Below, piece after piece: positions 23,928-31,872 of a stretch of DNA of 32,067 nt. How positions within the stretch are numbered: the stretch's first letter is position 1; each line of letters begins with the position of its first letter. The notes under the pieces are model-generated. The model was not told the origin of the DNA. It was given only the letters and a program-made list of their open reading frames with translations, and made no database searches. Both the position numbers and the translations under genes were made by a program. The DNA is from Lachnospiraceae bacterium (GTDB taxonomy: Bacteria; Bacillota; Clostridia; Lachnospirales; Lachnospiraceae), in contig WSLY01000026.1 in the NCBI GenBank assembly GCA_013316825.1, positions 1 to 32,067 of the forward strand, in the 5' to 3' direction.

Positions 23928-25225
23928 ATACCAGACTGTACAATGCGCGGATACTGACAATGGAACAGGACAGGCATATTTTTAACGGGGAAATCTGGAT
24001 AAAAAATGACAGGATTGTTTATGTTGGAGAAAACAAAGTGATAGAATGCTTTGGAGCGGAGAATCAGGGCATGTATATTCATTGGGACAAAGAGGTAGAC
24101 TGTGAAGGGAATCTTCTGATGCCCGGCTTTAAAAATGCCCACACGCATTCAGGCATGACGGCGTTTCGCTCCTATGCGGATGATTTGCCCCTGAAAAAGT
24201 GGCTTACCGAAAAGATTTTTCCTATGGAGGAAAAGCTAACGGGGGAGGATATTTGTTATCTGGTAAAGCTTGCCGTTTTAGAGTATCTGACAAGCGGTAT
24301 TACGGCAATATTTGATATGTACCTGATGCCGGAGATTACGGCTCATGCCTGCATGGATATGGGAATGCGCTGTGTTCTGACAAGCGGACTGAATGATTTT
24401 ACTTCTTCGGTGAGAGCAGTGGCAGAGGAATACGAGAAATGGAATCATACTTCTCCTCTTATCAGCTATCAGCTTGGTTTTCATGCAGAGTATACCTGCT
24501 CGAAGGAGCTGTTAAAACAGGCGGCTTCCCTTGCAAATAAGCTGCGGGCGCCGGTCTATGCGCATATGAGCGAGACAAAGGCAGAAGTAGCGGAGTGTAA
24601 GAAAAAGTATGGGATGACACCGTCGGTATTTCTGGATTCTCTGGGAATGTTCCGCTATGGCGGCGGCGGATACCACTGTGTACATATGACGGAATCCGAT
24701 ATGCGTATTTTTGTGAAGAGAGGCATGTATGTGATAACGAATCCGGCTTCTAACTTAAAGCTTGCCAGTGGAATCGCACCCATTGCAGAATACCGGCAAA
24801 AATCCATTCCGGTGGCAATCGGGACGGACGGTGCGGCAAGCAACAACTGCCTTGACATGTTTAGGGAAATGTTTCTGGTAACAGGGCTTGCCAAGTTAAA
24901 AAATGAAGATGCGGCGTGCCTTGACGCGGCAGATGTGCTTCGGATGGCGACGGTAAACGGGGCGGCGGCGATGCATTTACAGGATGCGGACGTGCTGGCA
25001 GAGGGGAAGCTTGCCGATATCATTATGATAGATTTAAAGCAGCCCAATATGCAGCCTGTCCACAATATCGAAAAAAATATTGTATACAGCGGCAGCAAAC
25101 AGAATGTAAAAATGACTATGATTGGCGGACGCATCCTCTATATGGATGGAAAGTTTCATGTGGGTGAGGAGCCTTCGGCTATCTATAAGGAGACAGAAAG
25201 GATTGTAAACCGCCTGATGGGTTAG
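23924..25225 (+). CDS. amidohydrolase, SAH/MTA-deaminase-like (MtaD/TrzA family)
   Basis: This 433-residue metal-dependent amidohydrolase of the ATZ/TRZ group includes the 5'-methylthioadenosine/S-adenosylhomocysteine deaminases. It has an N-terminal beta sandwich, then NAHTHSG (HxH metal pair), HAEYTCS, AHMSETKAE (metal His and catalytic Glu), YHCVHM, and IGTDGAASNN (metal Asp). The end GKLADIIMID returns to the sandwich. Coupling to cdd and proximity to PNP point to a purine nucleoside: deaminated product could feed punA. Guanine or other deaminase activity cannot be excluded from sequence alone. Confidence 0.86.
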   Translation: MNTRLYNARILTMEQDRHIFNGEIWIKNDRIVYVGENKVIECFGAENQGMYIHWDKEVDCEGNLLMPGFKNAHTHSGMTAFRSYADDLPLKKWLTEKIFPMEEKLTGEDICYLVKLAVLEYLTSGITAIFDMYLMPEITAHACMDMGMRCVLTSGLNDFTSSVRAVAEEYEKWNHTSPLISYQLGFHAEYTCSKELLKQAASLANKLRAPVYAHMSETKAEVAECKKKYGMTPSVFLDSLGMFRYGGGGYHCVHMTESDMRIFVKRGMYVITNPASNLKLASGIAPIAEYRQKSIPVAIGTDGAASNNCLDMFREMFLVTGLAKLKNEDAACLDAADVLRMATVNGAAAMHLQDADVLAEGKLADIIMIDLKQPNMQPVHNIEKNIVYSGSKQNVKMTMIGGRILYMDGKFHVGEEPSAIYKETERIVNRLMG

Positions 25226-25252
25226 GCGGTCTGCAGGAAAGACGAAAAGGAA

Positions 25253-26938
25253 ATGGAGTATCTTGTTTTTGGAGCGGCAATGGTGGTATTTGTCGGTGTG
25301 CTTTTGGCAAAGGGAGTATATGATGCACAGCAGGACAAAAAGAAGCTTATCAGCCATCTGCGTCATAAGTATGGAGAATTGCAGAAAAGAGAGTACAGGC
25401 CTGAGCAGTATGCAACCATCTCAGGCTACTTCTCGAAACATCCAGAGGAAGGGCAGCTTGATGATATCACATGGAACGATCTGAATATGGATGATGTGTT
25501 TAAAAGCCTCAATGATACGTATTCCTCTGCGGGTGAAGAAATTTTGTATGATACGCTGCGGACGCCGTGCTTTGAGGAAGAAGTGCTTGCCCATCGCGAA
25601 GAATTGATACAGTATGTTTCTAATCATACGGAGGAACGGGTGAGGCTGCAGCTTATACTTTGTGAGCTGGGCAGGACAGGCAGGTTTTCCATGTATAATT
25701 ATCTGGAACATCTGGATTTGCTGGGAGATAGAAGCAATGTGAAGCATTGGATATTGAATTTGTGTTACATTCCCTGTGTTGTATTCTGCGTGTTAAACCC
25801 GGCTTACGGCGTCTTAAGCTTGGTGGCGCTGATGCTTTATAATATTTTAAGTTATTTTAAAGAGAAAAATGAAATAGACCCGTACATTACAAGCTTTGCT
25901 TATATTATGCGCCTGCAGGCGGCGGCAGGGAAAGTGGAGCGGCTGAATATAAAAGCAATTGCGGAGGAGACGGCGGTTTTGCGCGAACACAGAAAGCAGC
26001 TTGGCAGATTTCGCAGAGGTTCTTTCTGGCTCATGTCGGCAGGCAGAATGTCCGGTTCCGGAAATCCGCTGGATATCCTGTTGGATTATTTCCGTATGGC
26101 GTGTCACATTGATTTGATGAAATTCAATTCCATGCTCACGCAGGTGCGGGAAAGGATTGCTGATGTGGACATGCTTTTTTTCACGCTGGGCAGTTTGGAG
26201 ACGGCGATAACAATCGGCGCCTATCGGAACTCTTTAAAAGGCGGCTGCTGCGTTCCGTCGCTTGTCTTTGATGATGACAGAGGGATTTGTGCAGACAATC
26301 TGTATCACCCGCTGCTTGCCAATCCTGTCAAAAATTCCATTAAGGCGGACAGAGGCGTTTTACTGACGGGCTCTAACGCGTCAGGCAAATCAACTTTTTT
26401 GAAGACGGCAGCCATCAATGCAGTATTTGCACAGACCATTCATACGGTGTTGGCGGACTCTTATGAGGGCGGTGTTTACCAAATCTGTTCCTCTATGGCG
26501 CTCAGGGATGATATTGCAAGCGGTGAGAGCTATTACATGGTGGAAATCCGCGCCATCAAGCGTATTCTGGACTTGATTGGTAAAGAGAGAAGGGTATTGT
26601 GTTTTGTGGATGAGGTGCTCAGGGGAACCAATACGGTGGAAAGAATTGCTGCGGGGGCGGAAATTCTGTTAAGTCTGACGTCCGCACATGCAATGTGTTT
26701 TGCTGCCACTCATGATGTGGAGCTCACCGGACTGTTGGAAAAATATTATGATAACTACCACTTCGAAGAAGAAATTGTGGAGAATGATATTTACTTTAAC
26801 TACCGGCTGATGAAAGGAAAGGCGGCGACCCGCAACGCCATCCGCCTGCTGTCCGTGATGGGCTACCAGAAGGAAATTATTGAAAACGCGGAGCGTCGTG
26901 CAGAGAGCTTTATGCAGGAAGGAAAGTGGATAGAGTAG
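25253..26938 (+). CDS. membrane-anchored MutS-family ATPase
   Basis: This 561-residue protein has a MutS-type ATPase at its C-terminus: Walker A TGSNASGKST (372-381), DDIASGESYYMVEI (about 419-432), Walker B VLCFVDEVLRGTN (448-460) and the switch ATHD near 488. The front half lacks mismatch-recognition domains. It has a membrane helix at about 5-20 and a hydrophobic pair at about 166-200, with a helical lever-like region between. Such membrane MutS paralogues are found in Firmicutes and are not part of mismatch repair as far as known. It starts 27 bases after the amidohydrolase. Its role is unknown. Confidence 0.86.
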   Translation: MEYLVFGAAMVVFVGVLLAKGVYDAQQDKKKLISHLRHKYGELQKREYRPEQYATISGYFSKHPEEGQLDDITWNDLNMDDVFKSLNDTYSSAGEEILYDTLRTPCFEEEVLAHREELIQYVSNHTEERVRLQLILCELGRTGRFSMYNYLEHLDLLGDRSNVKHWILNLCYIPCVVFCVLNPAYGVLSLVALMLYNILSYFKEKNEIDPYITSFAYIMRLQAAAGKVERLNIKAIAEETAVLREHRKQLGRFRRGSFWLMSAGRMSGSGNPLDILLDYFRMACHIDLMKFNSMLTQVRERIADVDMLFFTLGSLETAITIGAYRNSLKGGCCVPSLVFDDDRGICADNLYHPLLANPVKNSIKADRGVLLTGSNASGKSTFLKTAAINAVFAQTIHTVLADSYEGGVYQICSSMALRDDIASGESYYMVEIRAIKRILDLIGKERRVLCFVDEVLRGTNTVERIAAGAEILLSLTSAHAMCFAATHDVELTGLLEKYYDNYHFEEEIVENDIYFNYRLMKGKAATRNAIRLLSVMGYQKEIIENAERRAESFMQEGKWIE

Positions 26939-26987
26939 AAAGCAGGAGCTTTAAGCGTAAAAAACAGGAAAACGGAGAGGGCAGGAT

Positions 26988-27482
26988 ATGGAAATGAAGG
27001 TGACGCTGTATACGGACGGGGCGGCAAGAGGCAATCCGGACGGACCGGGCGGATATGGGGCGGTGCTGCAGTATGTGGATTCAAAAGGCGTTCTGCATGA
27101 GCGGGAGTTTTGCGCAGGCTATAAAAAGACAACAAATAACCGTATGGAATTGATGGCGGTTATTATAGGACTTGAGGCGCTTACCAGACCATGCGAGGTT
27201 GTGGTGGTTTCCGATTCCAAATATGTGACGGATGCTTTTAATCAGCACTGGATAGAAGGCTGGCTGAAAAATAACTGGAAAACCAGCACCAAAAGTCCGG
27301 TCAAGAACAAGGAGCTCTGGCAGCGTCTTTTAGAAGCTGCCGCACCACACAGGCTGCGCTTTGAATGGGTAAAGGGACATGACGGGCATCCGGAGAATGA
27401 GCGATGTGACAGGCTGGCGACAACTGCAGCCGACGGCGATATATTGCTTGACGACGACGGCGGTGCGTTGGTATACTGTTAA
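26988..27482 (+). CDS. rnhA: ribonuclease HI
   Basis: This enzyme degrades RNA in RNA-DNA hybrids. The single-domain 164-residue protein has the E. coli-like fold: LYTDGAARGNPDGPGGYGAV (first catalytic Asp), NRMELMAVI (Glu), VVVSDSKYV (Asp), the basic handle region HWIEGWLKNNWK, and WVKGHDGHPENERCDRLA (His and final Asp). All four carboxylates are visible. The ATG at 26988 follows GAGGGCAGG. With rnhB at 1747, the window encodes both RNase H types. The neighbours are unrelated in family but also touch nucleic acids or nucleotides. Confidence 0.96.
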   Translation: MEMKVTLYTDGAARGNPDGPGGYGAVLQYVDSKGVLHEREFCAGYKKTTNNRMELMAVIIGLEALTRPCEVVVVSDSKYVTDAFNQHWIEGWLKNNWKTSTKSPVKNKELWQRLLEAAAPHRLRFEWVKGHDGHPENERCDRLATTAADGDILLDDDGGALVYC

Positions 27483-27530
27483 TAAGGTTGATAAATATGA
27501 CAAAGTGAAAGCTTTAGAATGGAGGAAGAT

Positions 27531-27680
27531 ATGATAGCGTTTATGAATTCATTTTTTAGTTATCTGCTTTTATTTATTGTGATGGCGGTGATTGCCGGAA
27601 CAGGTATTTTTGTAGGAATCACCATGCGTAAAAAGAAAAATCTGCAGGCACAGGCAGGGACAGAGGAAGAGGTACAGTAA
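27531..27680 (+). CDS. 49-residue single-span membrane protein
   Basis: This is a short gene with GGAGGA six bases before its ATG. The product has one hydrophobic helix (SYLLLFIVMAVIAGTGIFV, about residues 10-28), then a basic patch RKKK at 33-36 and an acidic, Gln-rich tail ending EEEVQ. This arrangement predicts the N-terminus outside and the tail in the cytoplasm. I believe similar tiny proteins are common in Lachnospiraceae, but no function is known to me. It lies between rnhA and a HAD nucleotidase and is followed by a terminator-like palindrome. Confidence 0.78.
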   Translation: MIAFMNSFFSYLLLFIVMAVIAGTGIFVGITMRKKKNLQAQAGTEEEVQ

Positions 27681-27733
27681 AAGCGAAAGGGCAAAGGTGC
27701 TTTAAGTGTCGTGTAAACGGCACTTTTTCGCTT
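27681..27733 (+). terminator. nested palindrome, probable terminator after the small membrane protein
   Basis: AAGTGTCG (27704-27711) pairs with CGGCACTT (27718-27725), with one G-U pair, and five T follow. An outer perfect pair, AAGCGAAA (27681-27688) with TTTCGCTT (27726-27733), encloses it. Strength as a terminator is moderate. Its 3' side ends 18 bases before the next start. Confidence 0.6.
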
Positions 27734-27750
27734 TGCGAGAAAGGAAGATT

Positions 27751-28440
27751 ATGCGTTATGATGTAATACTGTGGGATGTGGACGACACGCTTCTGGATTT
27801 TCCCTATTCCCAAAGGATATCGTTAGAAAAGGCGGCACAGGGGATAGGGGTATCCGTGACGGAGGAAATGCATAGCCGCTATACTGCCATCAACGACAGT
27901 TGGTGGAAGCGGCTGGAAAAGGGGGAAGTTACCAAAGCACAGCTTTTGAGCGGGCGCTTTGAAGAGTGGTTTGCACAATGCGGCATTGTATGTGAAGACG
28001 TGGACGCCTTCAGGGAGGATTATGAAAGGGGGCTGGGACAGGTTTTTCGGTATCGGGACGATTCGCTTGCAGTCTGTAAGGCGCTTCAGGGCAAGTGCAG
28101 GCAGTTTGCAGTAACCAACGGCGTGACCGCTTCGCAGCTCTCCAAACTGAAGCTGTCAGGCTTTTTTGATATTATGGAAAATATTTTTATTTCCGAGCAG
28201 ATTGGCGCGCCAAAGCCCCAGCGTCTTTTTTTTGACAGGGTTTTGGAGACAATGCCTGCGGTGCCTAAAAACCGTATTCTGATTGTGGGAGACTCTTTGA
28301 GCAGCGACATGCGGGGCGGAAACAATGCGGGTATTGTAACCTGCTGGTACAATCCCACGGACCAAATCAATACGACAGAGATAGAAACGAATTTTATCAT
28401 ACGGCATTTGAAAGAAGTCATTGCAATTGCGGAGGGATAA
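27751..28440 (+). CDS. HAD-family nucleotidase, YjjG/YfnB-like
   Basis: This 229-residue haloacid dehalogenase-type phosphatase has motif I DVDDTLLDF (both catalytic aspartates), motif II VTNG, motif III lysine in GAPKPQRLFF, and motif IV ILIVGDSLSSDM. A helical cap (about residues 15-85) with INDSWWKRLEKGE is characteristic of the YjjG/YfnB group, which removes phosphate from pyrimidine nucleotides, including modified ones. The frame is open from 27706, but AAAGGAAG directly upstream selects ATG 27751. Only one base separates its stop from the WYL regulator start. A house-cleaning role is likely. Confidence 0.88.
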   Translation: MRYDVILWDVDDTLLDFPYSQRISLEKAAQGIGVSVTEEMHSRYTAINDSWWKRLEKGEVTKAQLLSGRFEEWFAQCGIVCEDVDAFREDYERGLGQVFRYRDDSLAVCKALQGKCRQFAVTNGVTASQLSKLKLSGFFDIMENIFISEQIGAPKPQRLFFDRVLETMPAVPKNRILIVGDSLSSDMRGGNNAGIVTCWYNPTDQINTTEIETNFIIRHLKEVIAIAEG

Positions 28441-28441
28441 A

Positions 28442-29437
28442 ATGGCGAAGTCTGCGAATCAGAAACTGAAGCTTTTTCATATTTTACGGATTTTGGAAGA
28501 AAATACAGATGAGGAGCATGTGTTAAGCACGCAGGAAATTATCGAGCGGCTGGCACAGGAAGATATCAGGGCGGAGCGGAAAAGCATTTATGATGATATG
28601 GAATGTCTGGCTTCCTTTGGTTATGATATCATACAGAAAAAAGGCAGGACGGGGAGCGGCTACTATCTGGCAAGCAGGGAATTCGAACTGGCGGAGCTAA
28701 AGCTTTTGGTGGATGCGGTACAGGCTTCGCGGTTTATGACTGCCAAAAAGAGCAGGGAACTGATTCAGAAGCTGGAAAAGCTGACAAGCCGGCATCAGGC
28801 AGGGCAGCTCCACCGTCAGGTATATGTGGCGGGACGCGTGAAAACGGAAAATGAAAAAATCTACTATAACGTAGATGCCATATATAAGGCGATTGCCGAC
28901 AATGTATGTATTTCCTTTACCTATCTGGAGTGGGAGATTTCTAAAGAGCTAAAGCCCAAAAAGGGAGGCGGAAAATATCTGGTAAGCCCTTGGGCGCTGA
29001 TTTGGGAGGATGAGAATTACTATCTGGCAGCTTTTGACAGCGAGGCAGGTCTTATCAAGCATTACCGTGTGGACAAAATGGGAGATGTCGAGCTGACAGA
29101 GCAGGCAAGGGAGGGCAGAAAGCAGTTTGACAGGCTGAACCCTGCAGAGTATACCAAGCAGACTTTTGGTATGTTTGGCGGCGAAGAAGAGACGGTTACG
29201 CTGGAGTTTGAAAACCGTCTGATTGGCGTGGTGATGGACAGGTTCGGCAGGGATACGGATATCAGAAAACAGGCGGACGGCGGATTTAAGGTGCGGATAA
29301 AGTGCCATGTCAGCGGGCAGTTTTTCGGCTGGCTTGCAGGACTGGGGAACGGCGTAAAAATTGCGGCGCCTGAGGAAGTAAAGGGCAGATATAAAAAATG
29401 GCTGTCCGCTATTTTGGAAGCGCAGGAAAAATCATGA
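28442..29437 (+). CDS. WYL-domain transcriptional regulator
   Basis: This 331-residue regulator has an N-terminal winged helix (about residues 8-70, with LSTQEIIERL and ERKSIYDDMECLASFGYDI). A WYL domain (about 140-225) follows, with ISFTYLEW, YLVSPWALIWEDENYYLAAFD and IKHYRVDKM, and then a WCX-like C-terminal extension with VTLEFENRLIGVVMDRF. WYL domains bind nucleic acids or nucleotides and often sense DNA damage. The frame starts at 28421, but GGAGGG is seven bases before ATG 28442. It is likely translated with the HAD gene and may control it. The target is unknown. Confidence 0.92.
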   Translation: MAKSANQKLKLFHILRILEENTDEEHVLSTQEIIERLAQEDIRAERKSIYDDMECLASFGYDIIQKKGRTGSGYYLASREFELAELKLLVDAVQASRFMTAKKSRELIQKLEKLTSRHQAGQLHRQVYVAGRVKTENEKIYYNVDAIYKAIADNVCISFTYLEWEISKELKPKKGGGKYLVSPWALIWEDENYYLAAFDSEAGLIKHYRVDKMGDVELTEQAREGRKQFDRLNPAEYTKQTFGMFGGEEETVTLEFENRLIGVVMDRFGRDTDIRKQADGGFKVRIKCHVSGQFFGWLAGLGNGVKIAAPEEVKGRYKKWLSAILEAQEKS

Positions 29438-29518
29438 CGGAGGAGCCGCTATAGAAAGATACAAAGAAATATACAAATTTGGAGCGGCAAATTTGGTAAA
29501 TATTCTAAAAGGCATTGA

Positions 29519-29547
29519 TTGACTTTTCACAAGTATTCTCTTATACT
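29519..29547 (+). promoter_or_regulatory. sigma-A type promoter for nrdDG
   Basis: TTGACT (29519-29524) and TATACT (29542-29547) are 17 bases apart. The implied start near 29554 gives a leader of about 117 bases before nrdD. Confidence 0.85.
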
Positions 29548-29556
29548 TGAAGTGCA

Positions 29557-29602
29557 CCGCTAAATATGGGGTGCCAGGAAAAGTTGATACTATATATAGT
29601 GG
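29557..29602 (+). promoter_or_regulatory. tandem NrdR-like boxes upstream of nrdD
   Basis: The second box (29587-29602) holds the perfect palindrome ACTATATATAGT and matches about 14 of 16 positions of the NrdR consensus ACACWATATATWGTGT. A weaker box (29557-29572, about 11 of 16) lies 30 bases upstream, centre to centre, near the three-turn spacing seen for NrdR pairs. They sit at and just after the predicted start, fitting repression. Confidence 0.66.
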
Positions 29603-29670
29603 ATTAATGACATGTATGTCGCCGGCTGCTTTGCAGCTGCGCTACTTGAAATGATCCGGAAGGGAACAAA

Positions 29671-31860
29671 ATGAGCATTGCAGTAGAACAGGCGGGCGAG
29701 GATACTTTGGATTACGGCGCCGCATACAAGACACAAAAAGACGTGAAAGTGGTAAAAAAGGACGGAAGTAAGGAATCCTTCAATGTGCAGAAGGTTATAA
29801 ATGCTGTCGGCAAGAGTGCATACCGCGCCCTTACGAAGTTTACGGAGGAGGAAAAGCGGCATATCTGTCAGTATGTGGTGGATAAGGTGGACGAGCTGGA
29901 CCAGACGGAGATACCGATTCCCGTCATGCATAATATTGTGGAAAGTGCGTTAGAGCAGGTAAAGCCCATTGTGGCAAAGAGTTATCGCGATTATCGGAAT
30001 TATAAACAGGATTTTGTGCGTATGCTGGACGACGTATATAAGAAAAGCCAGTCCATTATGTACATTGGAGACAAGGAGAATGCCAACACGGATTCTGCGC
30101 TGGTTTCCACCAAGAGGAGCCTTATTTTTAATCAGTTGAATAAGGAGCTGTATCAGAAGTTCTTTATGACGACGGAGGAGATACAGGCGTGCAGGGACGG
30201 TTATATTTATGTACATGATATGTCTGCCAGAAGGGATACCATGAACTGCTGTCTTTTTGATGTGGAGAATGTACTTTCCGGCGGTTTTGAGATGGGAAAT
30301 ATCTGGTACAATGAGCCGAAGTCTTTGGATGTGGCATTTGATGTTATCGGCGACATTGTGCTGAGCGCTGCAAGCCAGCAGTACGGCGGTTTTACGGTGC
30401 CGAGTGTGGACAATATATTAGAGCCCTATGCGGAGAAATCTTATCAGAAATATCTTGAAAAGTATGCGCGTCTGGGAATCGGCGAGGAGGCGGCAGAAAA
30501 GGAAGCCTATGCGGATGTAGTAAGAGAGTTTGAGCAGGGATTTCAGGGCTGGGAATATAAGTTTAATACGGTAGCGAGCAGCCGTGGAGATTATCCCTTT
30601 ATCACGGTTACGGCAGGAACCGGTACCGGAAGGTTTGCAAAGCTGGCGACTATTTCCATGCTCAATGTGAGAAGACGCGGGCAGGGAAAAAAGGAGTGCA
30701 AGAAGCCGGTTTTGTTCCCGAAAATTGTTTTTTTGTATGATGAAAATCTGCACGGACCTGGCAAACCGCTGGAAGATGTTTTTGAGGCAGGTGTAAAATG
30801 TTCTGCCAAGACCATGTATCCGGACTGGCTGAGCCTGACGGGAAAGGGCTATGTTGCCAGCATCTATAAACAGTATGGCAGAATAATTTCGCCCATGGGC
30901 TGCCGTGCATTTCTTTCACCGTGGTATGAGAGAGGCGGTATGCATCCGGCGGATGATAAGGACATGCCCGTATTCGTAGGACGGTTTAATATTGGTGCCG
31001 TTTCCCTGCATCTGCCCATGATTCTGGCTAAATCGAGACAGGAGAGCAGAGACTTTTATGAGGTATTGGACTACTACTTGAACCTGATTCGTCAGCTTCA
31101 TATCCGTACTTATGCGTATTTGGGAGAAATGCGTGCTTCGACCAATCCCCTTGCCTACTGTGAGGGCGGTTTTTTGGGCGGGCATTTGAAGCTGTCCGAT
31201 AAAATCAAGCCTTTATTAAAAGCGGCGACGGCAAGCTTTGGTATTACGGCGCTAAATGAATTGCAGATGCTCTACAACGGAAAGTCTTTGGTGGAGGACG
31301 GGCAGTTTGCGCTTGAAGTGATGGAGCATATCAATGCCAAGGTCAATGAATATAAAGAAAAAGACGGTAATCTGTATGCCATTTACGGTACGCCGGCAGA
31401 AAACCTCTGCGGATTGCAGATAAAGCAGTTCCGCAATAAGTACGGTATCGTGGAGGGCGTTTCTGACAGGGAGTATGTGAGCAATTCATTCCACTGCCAT
31501 GTGACGGAGGATATTACACCTATTCAAAAGCAGGATTTGGAGGAGCGCTTCTGGAATCTGAGCAACGGCGGCAAGATACAGTATGTGAAGTATCCGATTG
31601 ACTATAATATGGAGGCAATTAAAACGCTGATTCGAAGAGCCATGGACATGGGCTTTTACGAAGGTGTGAACCTATCTCTTGCTTACTGTGACGATTGCGG
31701 ACATCAGGAGCTGGAGATGGATGTGTGTCCTAAGTGCGGCAGCCGCAACCTGACCAAGATTGACCGTATGAACGGCTATTTGTCTTATTCAAGGGTACAT
31801 GGCGATACTCGTTTAAATGAGGCAAAGATGGCGGAGATAGCAGACAGAAGGAGCATGTAA
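29671..31860 (+). CDS. nrdD: anaerobic ribonucleoside-triphosphate reductase (class III)
   Basis: This glycyl-radical enzyme reduces ribonucleoside triphosphates to deoxy forms without oxygen. At 729 residues it is complete. An ATP-cone (about 22-115, VVKKDGSKESFNVQKVI) senses ATP/dATP. The barrel follows with YIYVHDMSARRDTMNCC, NPLAYCEGG and GTPAENLCGLQ. A zinc site uses C673, C676, C686 and C689 (CDDC...CPKC). The probable radical glycine is G702 in MNGYLSYSRVHGDTR. The activase gene follows 12 bases on. The promoter and NrdR-like boxes suggest control by dNTP level. It signals an anaerobic lifestyle. Confidence 0.96.
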   Translation: MSIAVEQAGEDTLDYGAAYKTQKDVKVVKKDGSKESFNVQKVINAVGKSAYRALTKFTEEEKRHICQYVVDKVDELDQTEIPIPVMHNIVESALEQVKPIVAKSYRDYRNYKQDFVRMLDDVYKKSQSIMYIGDKENANTDSALVSTKRSLIFNQLNKELYQKFFMTTEEIQACRDGYIYVHDMSARRDTMNCCLFDVENVLSGGFEMGNIWYNEPKSLDVAFDVIGDIVLSAASQQYGGFTVPSVDNILEPYAEKSYQKYLEKYARLGIGEEAAEKEAYADVVREFEQGFQGWEYKFNTVASSRGDYPFITVTAGTGTGRFAKLATISMLNVRRRGQGKKECKKPVLFPKIVFLYDENLHGPGKPLEDVFEAGVKCSAKTMYPDWLSLTGKGYVASIYKQYGRIISPMGCRAFLSPWYERGGMHPADDKDMPVFVGRFNIGAVSLHLPMILAKSRQESRDFYEVLDYYLNLIRQLHIRTYAYLGEMRASTNPLAYCEGGFLGGHLKLSDKIKPLLKAATASFGITALNELQMLYNGKSLVEDGQFALEVMEHINAKVNEYKEKDGNLYAIYGTPAENLCGLQIKQFRNKYGIVEGVSDREYVSNSFHCHVTEDITPIQKQDLEERFWNLSNGGKIQYVKYPIDYNMEAIKTLIRRAMDMGFYEGVNLSLAYCDDCGHQELEMDVCPKCGSRNLTKIDRMNGYLSYSRVHGDTRLNEAKMAEIADRRSM

Positions 31861-31872
31861 AGGACAGAATCA

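Noticed and set aside
25209..25230. Terminator over the amidohydrolase stop codon
   Set aside because: ACCGCCT/AGGCGGT forms a perfect 7-bp hairpin but no T run follows and the MutS-like gene starts 23 bases later; probably incidental.
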